Positions 37,517-46,531 of a DNA stretch of 64,000 bases are shown here, in pieces. The position numbers and the translations under genes are program-made. Source of the DNA: Siphonobacter sp. SORGH_AS_0500 (GTDB lineage: Bacteria; Bacteroidota; Bacteroidia; Cytophagales; Spirosomataceae); NCBI RefSeq assembly GCF_002838835.1, contig NZ_NHPP01000004.1, forward strand, positions 248,001 through 312,000. The letters are read 5' to 3'. Each line of letters begins with the position of its first letter. Position 1 is the first letter of the stretch. The notes under the pieces were generated by a model. It saw only the letters and a program-made list of their open reading frames with translations, was not told the origin of the DNA and made no database searches.

Positions 37517-38962
37517 ATGAAGAACATTTATTCGTTTTTCAGGGGTTGCCTCTTTGCCTGGGCAATCGGATCTTCATTCTTGGCTAAAGCCCAGATTTCT
37601 GTTACTTACCCCGTTTCTCGTATGGTTATTCAGAGAAACAATGCAAACCAAGCTGCCCTTTACATGTCTGGAAAAATCGCACAATCAGTGGATCGTGTGC
37701 AGGCTCGTTTACTAAAAAGAACAGGTGAGGGAGGAACTGCTGTTGATTGGCAAACCATTCAGACTAATCCCGAGAACGGTGTCTTTTATGGGTTTATTCA
37801 GGCTACCGGCGGTCGATATGATCTTGAAATTCGGGGCATGAAAGGTCAAAATCAGGTAGGGTCTGTCGCTCGAGTAGAAAAGGTAGGTATCGGTGAAGTG
37901 TTCTTGATTGTGGGCCATTCAAATGCACAGGGAGGCGATGGCTATAGTCCCAGTATTCCCTATGAAGAGTCCAATACAGTTTATCAGGATCAGGTAAACA
38001 GCATTGATTTTCGCGAGTCTTCACCGACGTATATTCCTTACTGGTATGAAACAGCTAGTCCGGATGATTTACCGGCTCTGGTTCCTTCGCAGCTTTGTCT
38101 CGAATGTGGCATGGCTCCGGGAGCTCCCCGCTGGTTCTGGGGCCGAATGGGAGAGGCACTCGTGCAAAAGTTAAATGTTCCCGTGTTGTTCTACAACGCG
38201 GCTTTTGGAGGAACTAACATTGAAATGACGTATAAGGCTGCTTACGACATTCCTTTTGATCATGGTTTTGTGCGGTATAGCCTGCGGCACCCTTACGTAA
38301 ATATTAGGAACGTCTTAAAGAAATACGCTCCACAGTCTGGAATTAGGGGCATCCTTTCTGGGCATGGTTCAAATGACCGCCTGAATGTTGGTAAAGATTT
38401 TGAAGATCAATACATCAAGGTTATTGAGAAAACGCGTCAGGAATTGGGTTACCAGTCTCTGGCCTGGCTTGTAGCCCAGGATTGCTGGAGTGCGGGAAGA
38501 TGTTATGGAAAATATGAACAATCGGATGCTAACAATACTGAACACATTACGAAAGCCCAGCTAAACTTAGTGGCTAAAGTAAGTGATGTTTTTGCGGGAG
38601 CAGATTTAAATACTATTGAAAGTGACGGTCGAATGGATATCATTCACTTCAATCAGACGGGGCAGAAAAAAGCCGCCGCCGCATGGGTGAAGGCTATCAC
38701 TGAACCTCAGAATAACATTTCATTTTTATCAAAGTCGCAGCCTATGATTGCCAAAACGCCTGCTCCGGTGACGGCTAATCCAACAGCAGTCACTTCGGTA
38801 AAAACGGGTGCATGGTCTGATCCCTCCACCTGGAATTGCAATTGTGTGCCTAATTACTCGACGGAAGTAACGATTCAGGCGGCTCACGAAGTGACCATTA
38901 AAGGCGTGTTCTTTGCGAAAAAGCTGGTAAACAGGGGTAAACTCACGTATCAAACCAACTGA
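37517..38962 (+). CDS. SGNH-type (sialate O-acetylesterase-like) secreted esterase
   Basis: 481 aa from the ATG at 37517, which starts a clean signal peptide (MKNIYSFFRGCLFAWAIGSSFLAKAQ). GEVFLIVGHSNAQGG holds the nucleophile Ser (about 134). ILSGHGSNDR and DIIHFNQTGQ (His) are later blocks. The C-terminal 60 residues (KTGAWSDPSTWNCNCVPNYSTEVTIQAAHEVTI) are the G8-like/beta-helix segment often fused to Bacteroidota surface proteins. Likely removes O-acetyl groups from glycans; specificity is unknown. No T9SS tail is seen. Confidence 0.75.
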   Translation: MKNIYSFFRGCLFAWAIGSSFLAKAQISVTYPVSRMVIQRNNANQAALYMSGKIAQSVDRVQARLLKRTGEGGTAVDWQTIQTNPENGVFYGFIQATGGRYDLEIRGMKGQNQVGSVARVEKVGIGEVFLIVGHSNAQGGDGYSPSIPYEESNTVYQDQVNSIDFRESSPTYIPYWYETASPDDLPALVPSQLCLECGMAPGAPRWFWGRMGEALVQKLNVPVLFYNAAFGGTNIEMTYKAAYDIPFDHGFVRYSLRHPYVNIRNVLKKYAPQSGIRGILSGHGSNDRLNVGKDFEDQYIKVIEKTRQELGYQSLAWLVAQDCWSAGRCYGKYEQSDANNTEHITKAQLNLVAKVSDVFAGADLNTIESDGRMDIIHFNQTGQKKAAAAWVKAITEPQNNISFLSKSQPMIAKTPAPVTANPTAVTSVKTGAWSDPSTWNCNCVPNYSTEVTIQAAHEVTIKGVFFAKKLVNRGKLTYQTN

Positions 38963-38980
38963 AAAGTTAAGCGAGGAAGC

Positions 38981-39018
38981 AAAAGCCGGAAATTCAGCAA
39001 TGGATTTCCGGCTTTTTT
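38981..39018 (+). terminator. Terminator after the SGNH gene
   Basis: A 13-bp stem (AAAAGCCGGAAAT with ATTTCCGGCTTTT) and T6 run, 19 nt past the stop. Confidence 0.85.
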
Positions 39019-39224
39019 GTTAAAATTTGGCAATACAGGCACGTTATTAAGATTTATTAGGAAGAAGGGAAGCCAAATTTCCTTTTTACGCTATAATTTT
39101 CATCAATTGCTAACGTTTTAGATAGGTATTAAAAGTAATTTCTATCTTCGTTCGTTTAATTTATTTCACTACCAACTATCCCTTTCTGAGAAGGCCTGTA
39201 CTTCAAAATCAGTAAGTTTGCTTC

Positions 39225-39995
39225 ATGAAAAAAAGTAGTATTGCTATTATTCTGGTGTCCTGTTCGTTAACGGCCCTTGCACAAACGAAGAAACCCGCTC
39301 CTAAACCCGTAGCTAAAAAACCAGTAGCTGCAAAGACGGCTGTGTCCCCCGCGTCTGCTTTGAAAACGTCGATGGATTCCGTGAGTTATGCCATTGGTAT
39401 GGACATTGCCCGTAGCCTGAAAAACCCTTCGCTGACTAATCTGAACCTGGATCTGGTGGCTAAAGCCGTTCGGGATTCCAAGGATGAAAAATACGCTCTG
39501 ACCCAGGAGCAATACCAAAGCACCCTTGCCAATTTCAGTGCCAAAATGCGTTCTTCGCAGGAAGCAGAGCAGGCTAAAGCTCAGGCTGAAAACGCAAAGA
39601 AATTTGAGCCTAATCGTTTGGCTGGAGAAAAATTCCTGGCAGAGAACAAAACGAAAGATAGTGTTGTTACTACGTCTAGTGGACTGGAATACAAGATTTT
39701 GAAACAGGGTAATGGAGCAAAACCAACCCTGGCTGATAAAGTAAAAACGCATTACCACGGTACTTTAATTGACGGAACCGTATTTGATAGCTCCGTGGAA
39801 CGTGGCGAACCGATTAGCTTCCCACTGAACGGGGTGATTCAGGGCTGGCAGGAAGGCTTACAGTTAATGCCAGTGGGTTCTAAATTCCGTTTTTACATCC
39901 CTTATCAGTTGGCGTACGGCGAACGTGCCGCTGGTCAGATTCCCCCGTATTCAGCTCTGATTTTTGATGTTGAATTATTAGAAATTGAAAAGTAA
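39225..39995 (+). CDS. FKBP-type peptidyl-prolyl isomerase, exported
   Basis: 256 aa. Signal peptide (MKKSSIAIILVSCSLTALAQ), then a Lys/Pro/Ala linker (KKPAPKPVAKKPVAAK), an FKBP-N dimerisation-like helical region (about 48-130, MDSVSYAIGMDIARSL), and the catalytic domain (about 150-256). In the latter HYHGTLIDGTVFDSSVERGEP, GWQEGLQLMPVGSKFRFYIP and YGERAAGQIPPYSALIFDVELLEI are conserved. FkpA/Mip-like, acting as a periplasmic folding catalyst. Confidence 0.93.
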   Translation: MKKSSIAIILVSCSLTALAQTKKPAPKPVAKKPVAAKTAVSPASALKTSMDSVSYAIGMDIARSLKNPSLTNLNLDLVAKAVRDSKDEKYALTQEQYQSTLANFSAKMRSSQEAEQAKAQAENAKKFEPNRLAGEKFLAENKTKDSVVTTSSGLEYKILKQGNGAKPTLADKVKTHYHGTLIDGTVFDSSVERGEPISFPLNGVIQGWQEGLQLMPVGSKFRFYIPYQLAYGERAAGQIPPYSALIFDVELLEIEK

Positions 39996-40133
39996 AGAGT
40001 CGTTGGTTTGAACCCCCGATCCCTATAGCAAAGATTAAATAGAAGCAACGGGGTAAATGTCGGGTATTGTTTTTTTAGATACTCTTTGCCGATTAATACC
40101 CACATTTTCCGACGATTAATGCCTCAAGATAAC

Positions 40134-42283
40134 ATGTCTATGAAAAGCTATTTGCTCGCCTTTGTGCCGCTGGTGTTATTGGGGTTTCAACGAGAACATC
40201 CCTCTGAATCCCAGCACTTCAGCTCGGATCAACCCACTGTTTTAGTACCTACGGCTTCTCAGAAAGAAGTTGAAAAAGTAGTCACCACCATTCTTTCTTC
40301 ATACCACTACCGCCGAATGCCACTGGATGATTCGCTCTCCTCTAAAGTTTGGACGAATTACCTGAAGGAAGTGGATAATGGTAAAGCCTACTTGCTGGCT
40401 TCTGACGTACAGGCCTTTGAAAAGTACCGCTACCAGATTGATGATTACCTTCAGGCTGGTAACCTTACCCCGGCGTATGATCTGTTCAATCTGTTCATGA
40501 AACGTTTTCACGAACGTATGGCCTACGTTAGTAAGCTGACAGATAAGCCTTTTGATTTCAGCAAAGACGAGTCTTACGAAACCAATCGTGACAAAGCTCA
40601 GTGGGCTAATAGCACAGCCGAGCTGGATGATTTGTGGCGTAAAATTGTGAAGAGTCAGGCTCTGGATTATAAACTTCAGGGTAAGAAAGACACCGCTATT
40701 TACCGACTGATTAAGGATCGTTATGTGAACCTTGACAAGCAAACCAGTAAGGTAAAGAGCGATTACGTTTTTCAGTCCTTCATGAATTCCTTTGCTGAAG
40801 TAATTGATCCGCACACGAGTTACATGGCTCCGCCGGATGCCTCTCGTTTCAAGGATGAAATGGCTCAGTCATTTGAAGGAATCGGGGCTACTTTAACGCC
40901 TGAAAATGATTACACGAAAATCCGTGAATTAGTACCCGGCGGTCCGGCTATGAAAAGTGGTCAGGTTCGTGAGAACGACCGCATCGTAGGGGTAGCTCAG
41001 GGCACAAATGGCCAGATGGTTGACGTAGTTGGCTGGGCATTGGATGATGTAGTGAAACTGATTCGTGGCCCTAAAGGCACAACGGTTCGGCTGAATATTC
41101 TGAAGCCAGATGCTCTTCCCGGAAGTCAGCCTCATGAAATCAAAATTGTTCGCGATAAAGTGAAGCTGGAGGACGGTGTAGCGAAAGCAGAAATCGTTCC
41201 GATGACTTACGGTAATAAGGAATATCGCATGGGAGTCATTACCCTGCCCGGTTTCTATCAAAACTTTGATGAAATGCGGAAAGGCGATAAGGATTATACT
41301 TCCACCAGCCGTGATGTTCAGCGTTTCCTGGAACAGTTTAAGCAGGCTAAAGTAGACGGAGTTGTGCTGGATTTACGCTACAATGGCGGTGGTTCACTGG
41401 ATGAAGCGATCAAACTGACGGGCTTGTTCATTAAAGATGGTCCGGTTGTTCAGGTGAAAGATGCCATGGGTCGTATCGATGCCGATGATGATCCAGATCC
41501 ACAACAGGTATATGCAGGTCCGCTGGCGGTTATCGTAAACCGTTTTAGTGCTCTGCTTCCGAGATTTTTGCTGGAGCTATTCAGGATTACAAACGTGGTC
41601 TGGTGATTGGAGGAACGACTTACGGTAAAGGCACTGTTCAGCAGTTACTTGATCTGAACCAATTCCTGCCCAAGGAAACGGAAAAAGTAGGGTTACTGAA
41701 AATGACGCGTGCCAAGTTCTACCGGATTACGGGTAGCAGTACGCAGCATAAAGGAGTTACGCCAGATATTGAGTTACCTTCTCGTTTCAGTGCCGAAGAA
41801 TTCGGTGAAAGCTCTCAACCAACGGCTTTGCCCTGGGATCAGATCAAACCAAGTGTGTTTACGGAATACACCAATGTAGATCCAAAGACCCTTGAAAAAC
41901 TGCGGACGAAGTACAACGAACGTTACAAGGCGGATCCCGATTTATTACGCCTGACGGCTGAAGTTTCGGACTTCCAGAAAAATAAAGACAAGACCTTGCT
42001 TTCGTTGAACGAAGCGAATCGTCGGAAGGAAATGGAAGAGGCGAAAAAGCGGAAAGACGAGCTGGCTAAACTCGGAGAAGGTAAACCTAATCCTTACGAA
42101 GTAGTGCTGCTGGGCGATAAGTTAACCCAACTCGGCACTGCCGGTGGAGGAATGCCTGGCCAGGACGTTGCTTCGGCTGATATTCGTCAGAAGATGAAAG
42201 AAAATTTCATTTCTAAATTCAAGGAAGACGCCGAGCTAAAAGAGTCCATTCGGATTTTAGCAGACTGGATTTCTCTGAAATAA
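40134..42283 (+). pseudogene. S41 carboxy-terminal processing protease, frameshifted by one missing base
   Basis: Start at the ATG 40134 (MSMKSYLLAFVPLVLL, a signal-like helix); the frame extends to a TTG at 40086. The protein has an N-terminal Prc/Tsp region (VVTTILSSYHYRR, DPHTSYMAP), a PDZ domain (about 240-330), and a catalytic core. The frame breaks at 41551-41553, precisely at the catalytic Ser: one added base gives [34 protein letters not shown], with the catalytic Lys in YGKG. Corrected length 716 aa, right for Prc. It would clip C-termini of periplasmic proteins. Probably a sequencing deletion. Confidence 0.9.
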
Positions 42284-42298
42284 TACCGATAGTCGATT

Positions 42299-42337
42299 AA
42301 AAGGGAGCTGGACATGAATGTTCAGCTCCCTTTTTTG
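42299..42337 (+). terminator. Terminator after the S41 protease gene
   Basis: A 12-bp stem (AAAAGGGAGCTG with CAGCTCCCTTTT) and T-run, 15 nt after the stop codon. Confidence 0.85.
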
Positions 42338-42391
42338 TGGATTTCAAAATTTACCTGACTTTTGCAGCGATCATAAATAACCTCTAATTCC

Positions 42392-43137
42392 ATGCGTATT
42401 GTCCTAGTTCTATTGCTTTGTCTGAATCTTACCTCAGCGTTCAGCCAGTCTTCTCCAGCCAAAGATTCCCGTTTGTACGAAATGCGGGTATATTATTCAC
42501 CCGAGGGAAAGCAACCTGATTTAATGAACCGTTTCCGAAATCACACCATGCGTATTTTTGCCAAACATGGGATGACTAACGTAGGTTACTTTGTTCCCCA
42601 ACACAAACCCGATAGCTGTCTGATTTATTTCCTGTCGTACCCCAATCGGGCGGCTCGCGATTCGAGCTGGAAAGCGTTTAGTAATGACCCGGAGTGGAAG
42701 AAAGTAGCCAGCGAATCTGAAAAAATGGTAGGATCGTTTCTAAGGTTATCAGCCAGTTCTTTCACACCACCGACTTTTCTCCAGCCTTAGATATGAGTCC
42801 CAAGGGGAACCGGGTATTTCAGCTTCGTACCTATAAAACGACTCCTTACAACTTGCCTTTATTACTAGCTCGGTTTCGGAACCATACTACGAAGCTATTC
42901 GAAAAACACGGCATGAATAATTTCATTTATTGGACGCAGGACGACGCAGATAACATTCTCATGTATCTATTGACCCAGCCTAGTAAAGAAGCAGGAGAGA
43001 AGTCCTTTAAAGCTTTCCGCGAAGACCCGGAATGGATCTCGGTTCGGACGGCTTCGGAGAAATTAGCCAACGGCTCATTAACCGAATGGGTAACCAATCT
43101 TTATTTAGTACCAACGGATTTTTCTCCTCTGAAATAA
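42392..43137 (+). pseudogene. NIPSNAP tandem-domain protein, frameshifted by one missing base
   Basis: Two short ORFs (132 and 114 aa) are each one NIPSNAP domain: RLYEMRVYYSPEGK, RNHTMRIFAKHGMTNV and then RVFQLRTYKTT, RNHTTKLFEKHGMNNF. The normal family protein has both domains in one chain. Adding one base near 42760-42762 (TTT to TTTT) turns SSFTPPTFLQP-stop into SSFHTTDFSPALDMSPK and joins the two, giving 248 aa. A signal peptide (MRIVLVLLLCLNLTSAFSQ) suggests export. The role of the family is unknown; the fold is a ferredoxin-like dimer. Confidence 0.8.
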
Positions 43138-43144
43138 ATTCAGC

Positions 43145-43174
43145 AAAAAAGGCTTCCGATCGGAAGCCTTTTTT
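43145..43174 (+). terminator. Terminator after the NIPSNAP gene
   Basis: Perfect palindrome AAAAAAGGCTTCCGA with TCGGAAGCCTTTTTT, which can act in both directions. Confidence 0.85.
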
Positions 43175-43346
43175 GTTACTAAGTTTTTGCAGTCATTGTA
43201 ATGATAAGTAGTTGATTGCTTTTGGTTGATAGTCAATATTTTACAACAAAAAAGTGTATTATTAAATTGTTATAAGAACTTGGATGGTTCGGTTGTAAAA
43301 CGTAGACTATCAATCTATCAACTGATAACCAAAAACGAACAACTAT

Positions 43347-44321
43347 TTACTTAACCTGTTTACGGCGTTCTTTGATGTCCCGCCAGTTGGTTAAAATAAT
43401 GTCATTCTGTTCGATGTATTTTCTTAATTCGGGATCAAGCATCGCTAATAGATCGCCCTTGCGGGTAGGGCCTGAGTCCGAAATGATTGAAAACTGAGGC
43501 GTAGGGTCTGTGCAATGCACAATGATCATCGTTAGTCCGGGCTTACATTCTTGTAATAACGCAAGAAACTTCTGAGTTTTATAAGCTCGTAAATTCTGAT
43601 CAGTAAGGGGTTGTCCAGCGGGAGACTTCCAGCTATAGGTTTCGGTAAAAAGATCATCCAGCACGGGTAAACGGGCCGCCCAAAGTTTTTCTCCAATCAT
43701 TTTAGTCGCTTTCACATCAATCGGGCTTTCCTTTTGAATCAAGGTATTATGACCACCCGGAAACATCACGGGAATCTTCTCTTCGATCCCTACTTTAACG
43801 TAGCGTTCTATAAACTTAGGCTGGAAAAGCGTGCCCATGTGTGAATCAATATGTGAAGGTTCTAGCCCAAACTGACGAAATTGGGCAATCTGAGCTCTAA
43901 TCTCACTTTCCACTTCGTCGGGCGAGGCATGGGAGACAACCTCCGCAACGCCTCGCCAGTAGTAACCCTGTGGATCATAAAGACCAGGAGTTTTTTCCCT
44001 ACCAGTTAAGGGCTGCCAGCGATAATCTTTCCATTCGGAGGTTAAAGTGAGATGAACACCTAAATCCCAGGTTGGGTTTTGTTGAGCGAGGTTCATGAAA
44101 TGAGGTACCCAGGGACAGGGCATCATCACACTCGTCGAGGTCGCCACGCCACTACTCAGGGCTTTGCGGGTGCCTTCGTTAGAGTCATAACTCATTCCGG
44201 CGTCGTCAACGTGAAAAATGATGACTTTCTTCCCCTTTGGAAATCCCAGCTTTTCGGCGTACGTCTGAGCGGAAACCACTTGGGTTAACGCAAGGCAAAA
44301 AATCGTGAGGATTAATTTCAT
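43347..44321 (-). CDS. YdjC/ChbG-type carbohydrate deacetylase, exported
   Basis: 324 aa from the ATG at 44321 (MKLILTIFCLALTQVVSAQ signal). The polysaccharide-deacetylase-like metal site is visible: HVDDAGMSYDSNEG, LGVHLTLTSEW, and SHIDSHMGTLF. IVHCTDPTP near the C-terminus is a further block. The family removes acetyl groups from chitooligosaccharides in E. coli; the substrate here is not known. The gene lies downstream of murA but beyond its terminator. Confidence 0.85.
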   Translation of the reverse strand: MKLILTIFCLALTQVVSAQTYAEKLGFPKGKKVIIFHVDDAGMSYDSNEGTRKALSSGVATSTSVMMPCPWVPHFMNLAQQNPTWDLGVHLTLTSEWKDYRWQPLTGREKTPGLYDPQGYYWRGVAEVVSHASPDEVESEIRAQIAQFRQFGLEPSHIDSHMGTLFQPKFIERYVKVGIEEKIPVMFPGGHNTLIQKESPIDVKATKMIGEKLWAARLPVLDDLFTETYSWKSPAGQPLTDQNLRAYKTQKFLALLQECKPGLTMIIVHCTDPTPQFSIISDSGPTRKGDLLAMLDPELRKYIEQNDIILTNWRDIKERRKQVK

Positions 44322-44351
44322 GCTAGTAAAGTAGTAAAAGAGGGAATGCAA

Positions 44352-44382
44352 AAAAGCCAGTACCTTAAAGATACTGGCTTTT
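44352..44382 (-). terminator. Terminator of the DUF4290-murA transcript
   Basis: An 11-bp stem (AAAAGCCAGTA with TACTGGCTTTT) with a T-run on the minus strand, 24 nt past the murA stop. Confidence 0.75.
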
Positions 44383-44406
44383 AAAATAAGGGAGATTATC
44401 TAACGG

Positions 44407-45714
44407 TTACAAACGAACAATTTCGGCTCCAATGGCATTGAGGCGGGTGTCAATGTTTTGGTACCCACGGTCAATCTGCTCGATGTTATCAATGATGGAA
44501 ACGCCGTTGGCCGACATGGCAGCAATGAGCAAGGAAACGCCCGCACGAATGTCAGGAGAAGTCATGCGAATGCCGCGTAACTGCAACTGGCGATTCAGCC
44601 CGACTACCGTGGCCCGGTGCGGATCGCAAAGGATGATTTGGGCACCCATTTCGATGAGTTTATCAACGAAGAACAGGCGGCTTTCGAACATCTTCTGATG
44701 AATCAGTACCGTTCCTTTAGCCTGAATGGCCGTTACTAGCACGATACTCAGCAAGTCAGGCGTAAAGCCGGGCCAGGGAGCATCTGCTACAGTTAGCATT
44801 GAGCCGTCAATGAAAGTTTCCAACTCGTAATGATCCTGTGCGGGAACGAAAATGTCATCACCCCGGAATTCCAGTTTAATACCTAATTTCTGGAAAACGC
44901 TTGGGATAACACCCAGATCAGGAATGGAGCAGTTTTTGATGGTGATCTCAGACTGCGTCATGGCGGCTAAGCCAATGAATGAACCGATTTCGATCATGTC
45001 AGGTAACATGGTATGATCGGTCCCTTTCAGTTCGCTGACGCCATCAATTGTAAGTAAGTTAGAGCCGATACCGCTGATGCTGGCACCCATCCGAACCAGC
45101 ATTTTGCAAAGTTGCTGGAGGTAAGGTTCGCAGGCGGCGTTGTAAATGGTGGTTGTCCCTTCCGCTAAAACCGCGGCCATTAATACGTTAGCCGTTCCGG
45201 TTACGGACGCTTCATCAAGAAGCATATAGGTGCCTTTCAGATTGGAAGCATCTACTTTATAAAAACCACCATCTTGAGGATCAAAGTCAAAACGGGCCCC
45301 GAGGCGTTCAAAACCCAGGAAGTGAGTGTCCAGACGACGGCGACCAATTTTGTCACCACCGGGGCGGGGAATCCGGCCTTTTTTGAAGCGGGCTAACAGG
45401 GGGCCCAGCGTCATTACTGACCCACGTAAAGAGGCTGCTTTATGCTTGTAGGCTTCCGTTTCGAGGTAACCCATGTTAATGTCATCCGCCTGAAAACGAA
45501 CGGAAGATTCACTCAGCCAGGTTACTTTTACACCCATTTCCCCCAATAAATCAATCAGGGCAATGACATCACGGATGCCGGGGATGTTATGAATCGTAAC
45601 GGGTTCTTTCGTTAAAAGTACCGCACAGATAATTTGAAGTGCTTCGTTTTTAGCACCTTGAGGGACAATTTCGCCCTTCAGTTTTCTTCCTCCTGTTACT
45701 TTGAATGAAGCCAT
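44407..45714 (-). CDS. murA: UDP-N-acetylglucosamine 1-carboxyvinyltransferase, Asp at the Cys115 position
   Basis: 435 aa from the ATG at 45714 (MASFKVTGGRKLKGEIVPQGAKNEAL); the longer frame adds an unconserved piece. It makes the first committed precursor of peptidoglycan. Substrate residues Lys 22 and Asn 23 are present. The loop that holds Cys115 in E. coli reads RPGGDKIGRRRLD, so the fosfomycin-alkylated Cys is Asp 121 (codon GAC, 45352-45354). Asp at this site gives fosfomycin insensitivity in other MurA enzymes. It follows the DUF4290 gene by 82 nt and probably shares its transcript. Confidence 0.97.
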   Translation of the reverse strand: MASFKVTGGRKLKGEIVPQGAKNEALQIICAVLLTKEPVTIHNIPGIRDVIALIDLLGEMGVKVTWLSESSVRFQADDINMGYLETEAYKHKAASLRGSVMTLGPLLARFKKGRIPRPGGDKIGRRRLDTHFLGFERLGARFDFDPQDGGFYKVDASNLKGTYMLLDEASVTGTANVLMAAVLAEGTTTIYNAACEPYLQQLCKMLVRMGASISGIGSNLLTIDGVSELKGTDHTMLPDMIEIGSFIGLAAMTQSEITIKNCSIPDLGVIPSVFQKLGIKLEFRGDDIFVPAQDHYELETFIDGSMLTVADAPWPGFTPDLLSIVLVTAIQAKGTVLIHQKMFESRLFFVDKLIEMGAQIILCDPHRATVVGLNRQLQLRGIRMTSPDIRAGVSLLIAAMSANGVSIIDNIEQIDRGYQNIDTRLNAIGAEIVRL

Positions 45715-45796
45715 CTTTACAGTGAATAATGTATAGAAAAACGAGATCAGGCGGAAAGCCACGTACGGCTCTTGCTGATTCCTTAAAACCTATAAA

Positions 45797-46531
45797 TTAT
45801 TTTTTTCGGTTGTTACGATTGAAATGATTATTCGGATTATTCCGATTGTTATTATTGTTGTTGTTCCGACGCTGGAAATTATTCGGTTGACCCCCACGTT
45901 CGCTGCGATCATTACGATCATTGTTCCGATAGTTATTGTTCGGACGGCTATGCGTGTGCGAATGGTGATGACCACTGCTGCCACCTGCATTGCTGGAATA
46001 ACGGTCCCGGGGAGCAATGTCTAAATACCCTTCATTACGGATACGGTCAATTTCCGTATTCAGGCCGCCTTTCGAAATAATTTTCAGGTGCTCTAAAACG
46101 GTCGAATCATCGGCGTTATCCTTATTCCAGGCGGTGTAAAAGCTCTTCATCATCTTGGCAATGTAACTGGCGAAAGCCCATCGCTCGTACTCGTTAGTTA
46201 ATGAAATCGCTTTTTCCACCATAACTTCCAGATTTCGACCGTAGTGACGAAACTGTAGATGATGGGTATTGTAAGGAACAGGATTAGGTTTTTTCCCAAT
46301 GGCCTCTGGCGATGGAGGAGGGAATGGGCTGTCCACATCGAGGCGGAACCGCGACATAATGTATAAATCATCCCAAAGCTTATTAGTATAATCCTGACCC
46401 TCCTTCATGGATGGGTGGATTTGTCGCATCAGCTCAATCAGTACGTAGGCCTGCTTCGTGCGTTTCTCGCGGTCTGAAATCGTAACGAGATAATCCACGA
46501 GTTTTTGGATATTACTTCCGTATTCTTTCAA
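45797..46531 (-). CDS. DUF4290 protein with Asn/Arg-rich tail
   Basis: 244 aa. The N-terminal 170 residues are the DUF4290 domain (NIQKLVDYLVTISDREKRTKQAYVLIELMRQIHP, NPVPYNTHHLQFRHYGRNLE), restricted to Bacteroidota and of unknown function. The last 70 residues are low complexity: a His/Ser-rich patch (GHHHSHTHSR) and then Asn/Arg repeats (NNNNRNNPNNHFNRNNRKK), likely disordered and RNA-binding-like in composition. It sits just upstream of murA, an arrangement conserved in this phylum. Confidence 0.85.
   Translation of the reverse strand: MKEYGSNIQKLVDYLVTISDREKRTKQAYVLIELMRQIHPSMKEGQDYTNKLWDDLYIMSRFRLDVDSPFPPPSPEAIGKKPNPVPYNTHHLQFRHYGRNLEVMVEKAISLTNEYERWAFASYIAKMMKSFYTAWNKDNADDSTVLEHLKIISKGGLNTEIDRIRNEGYLDIAPRDRYSSNAGGSSGHHHSHTHSRPNNNYRNNDRNDRSERGGQPNNFQRRNNNNNNNRNNPNNHFNRNNRKK

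Noticed and set aside
39213..39220. TAAGTTTG as the FKBP promoter -7 box
   Set aside because: It ends only 4 nt before the ATG, so the transcript would begin at or after the start codon.
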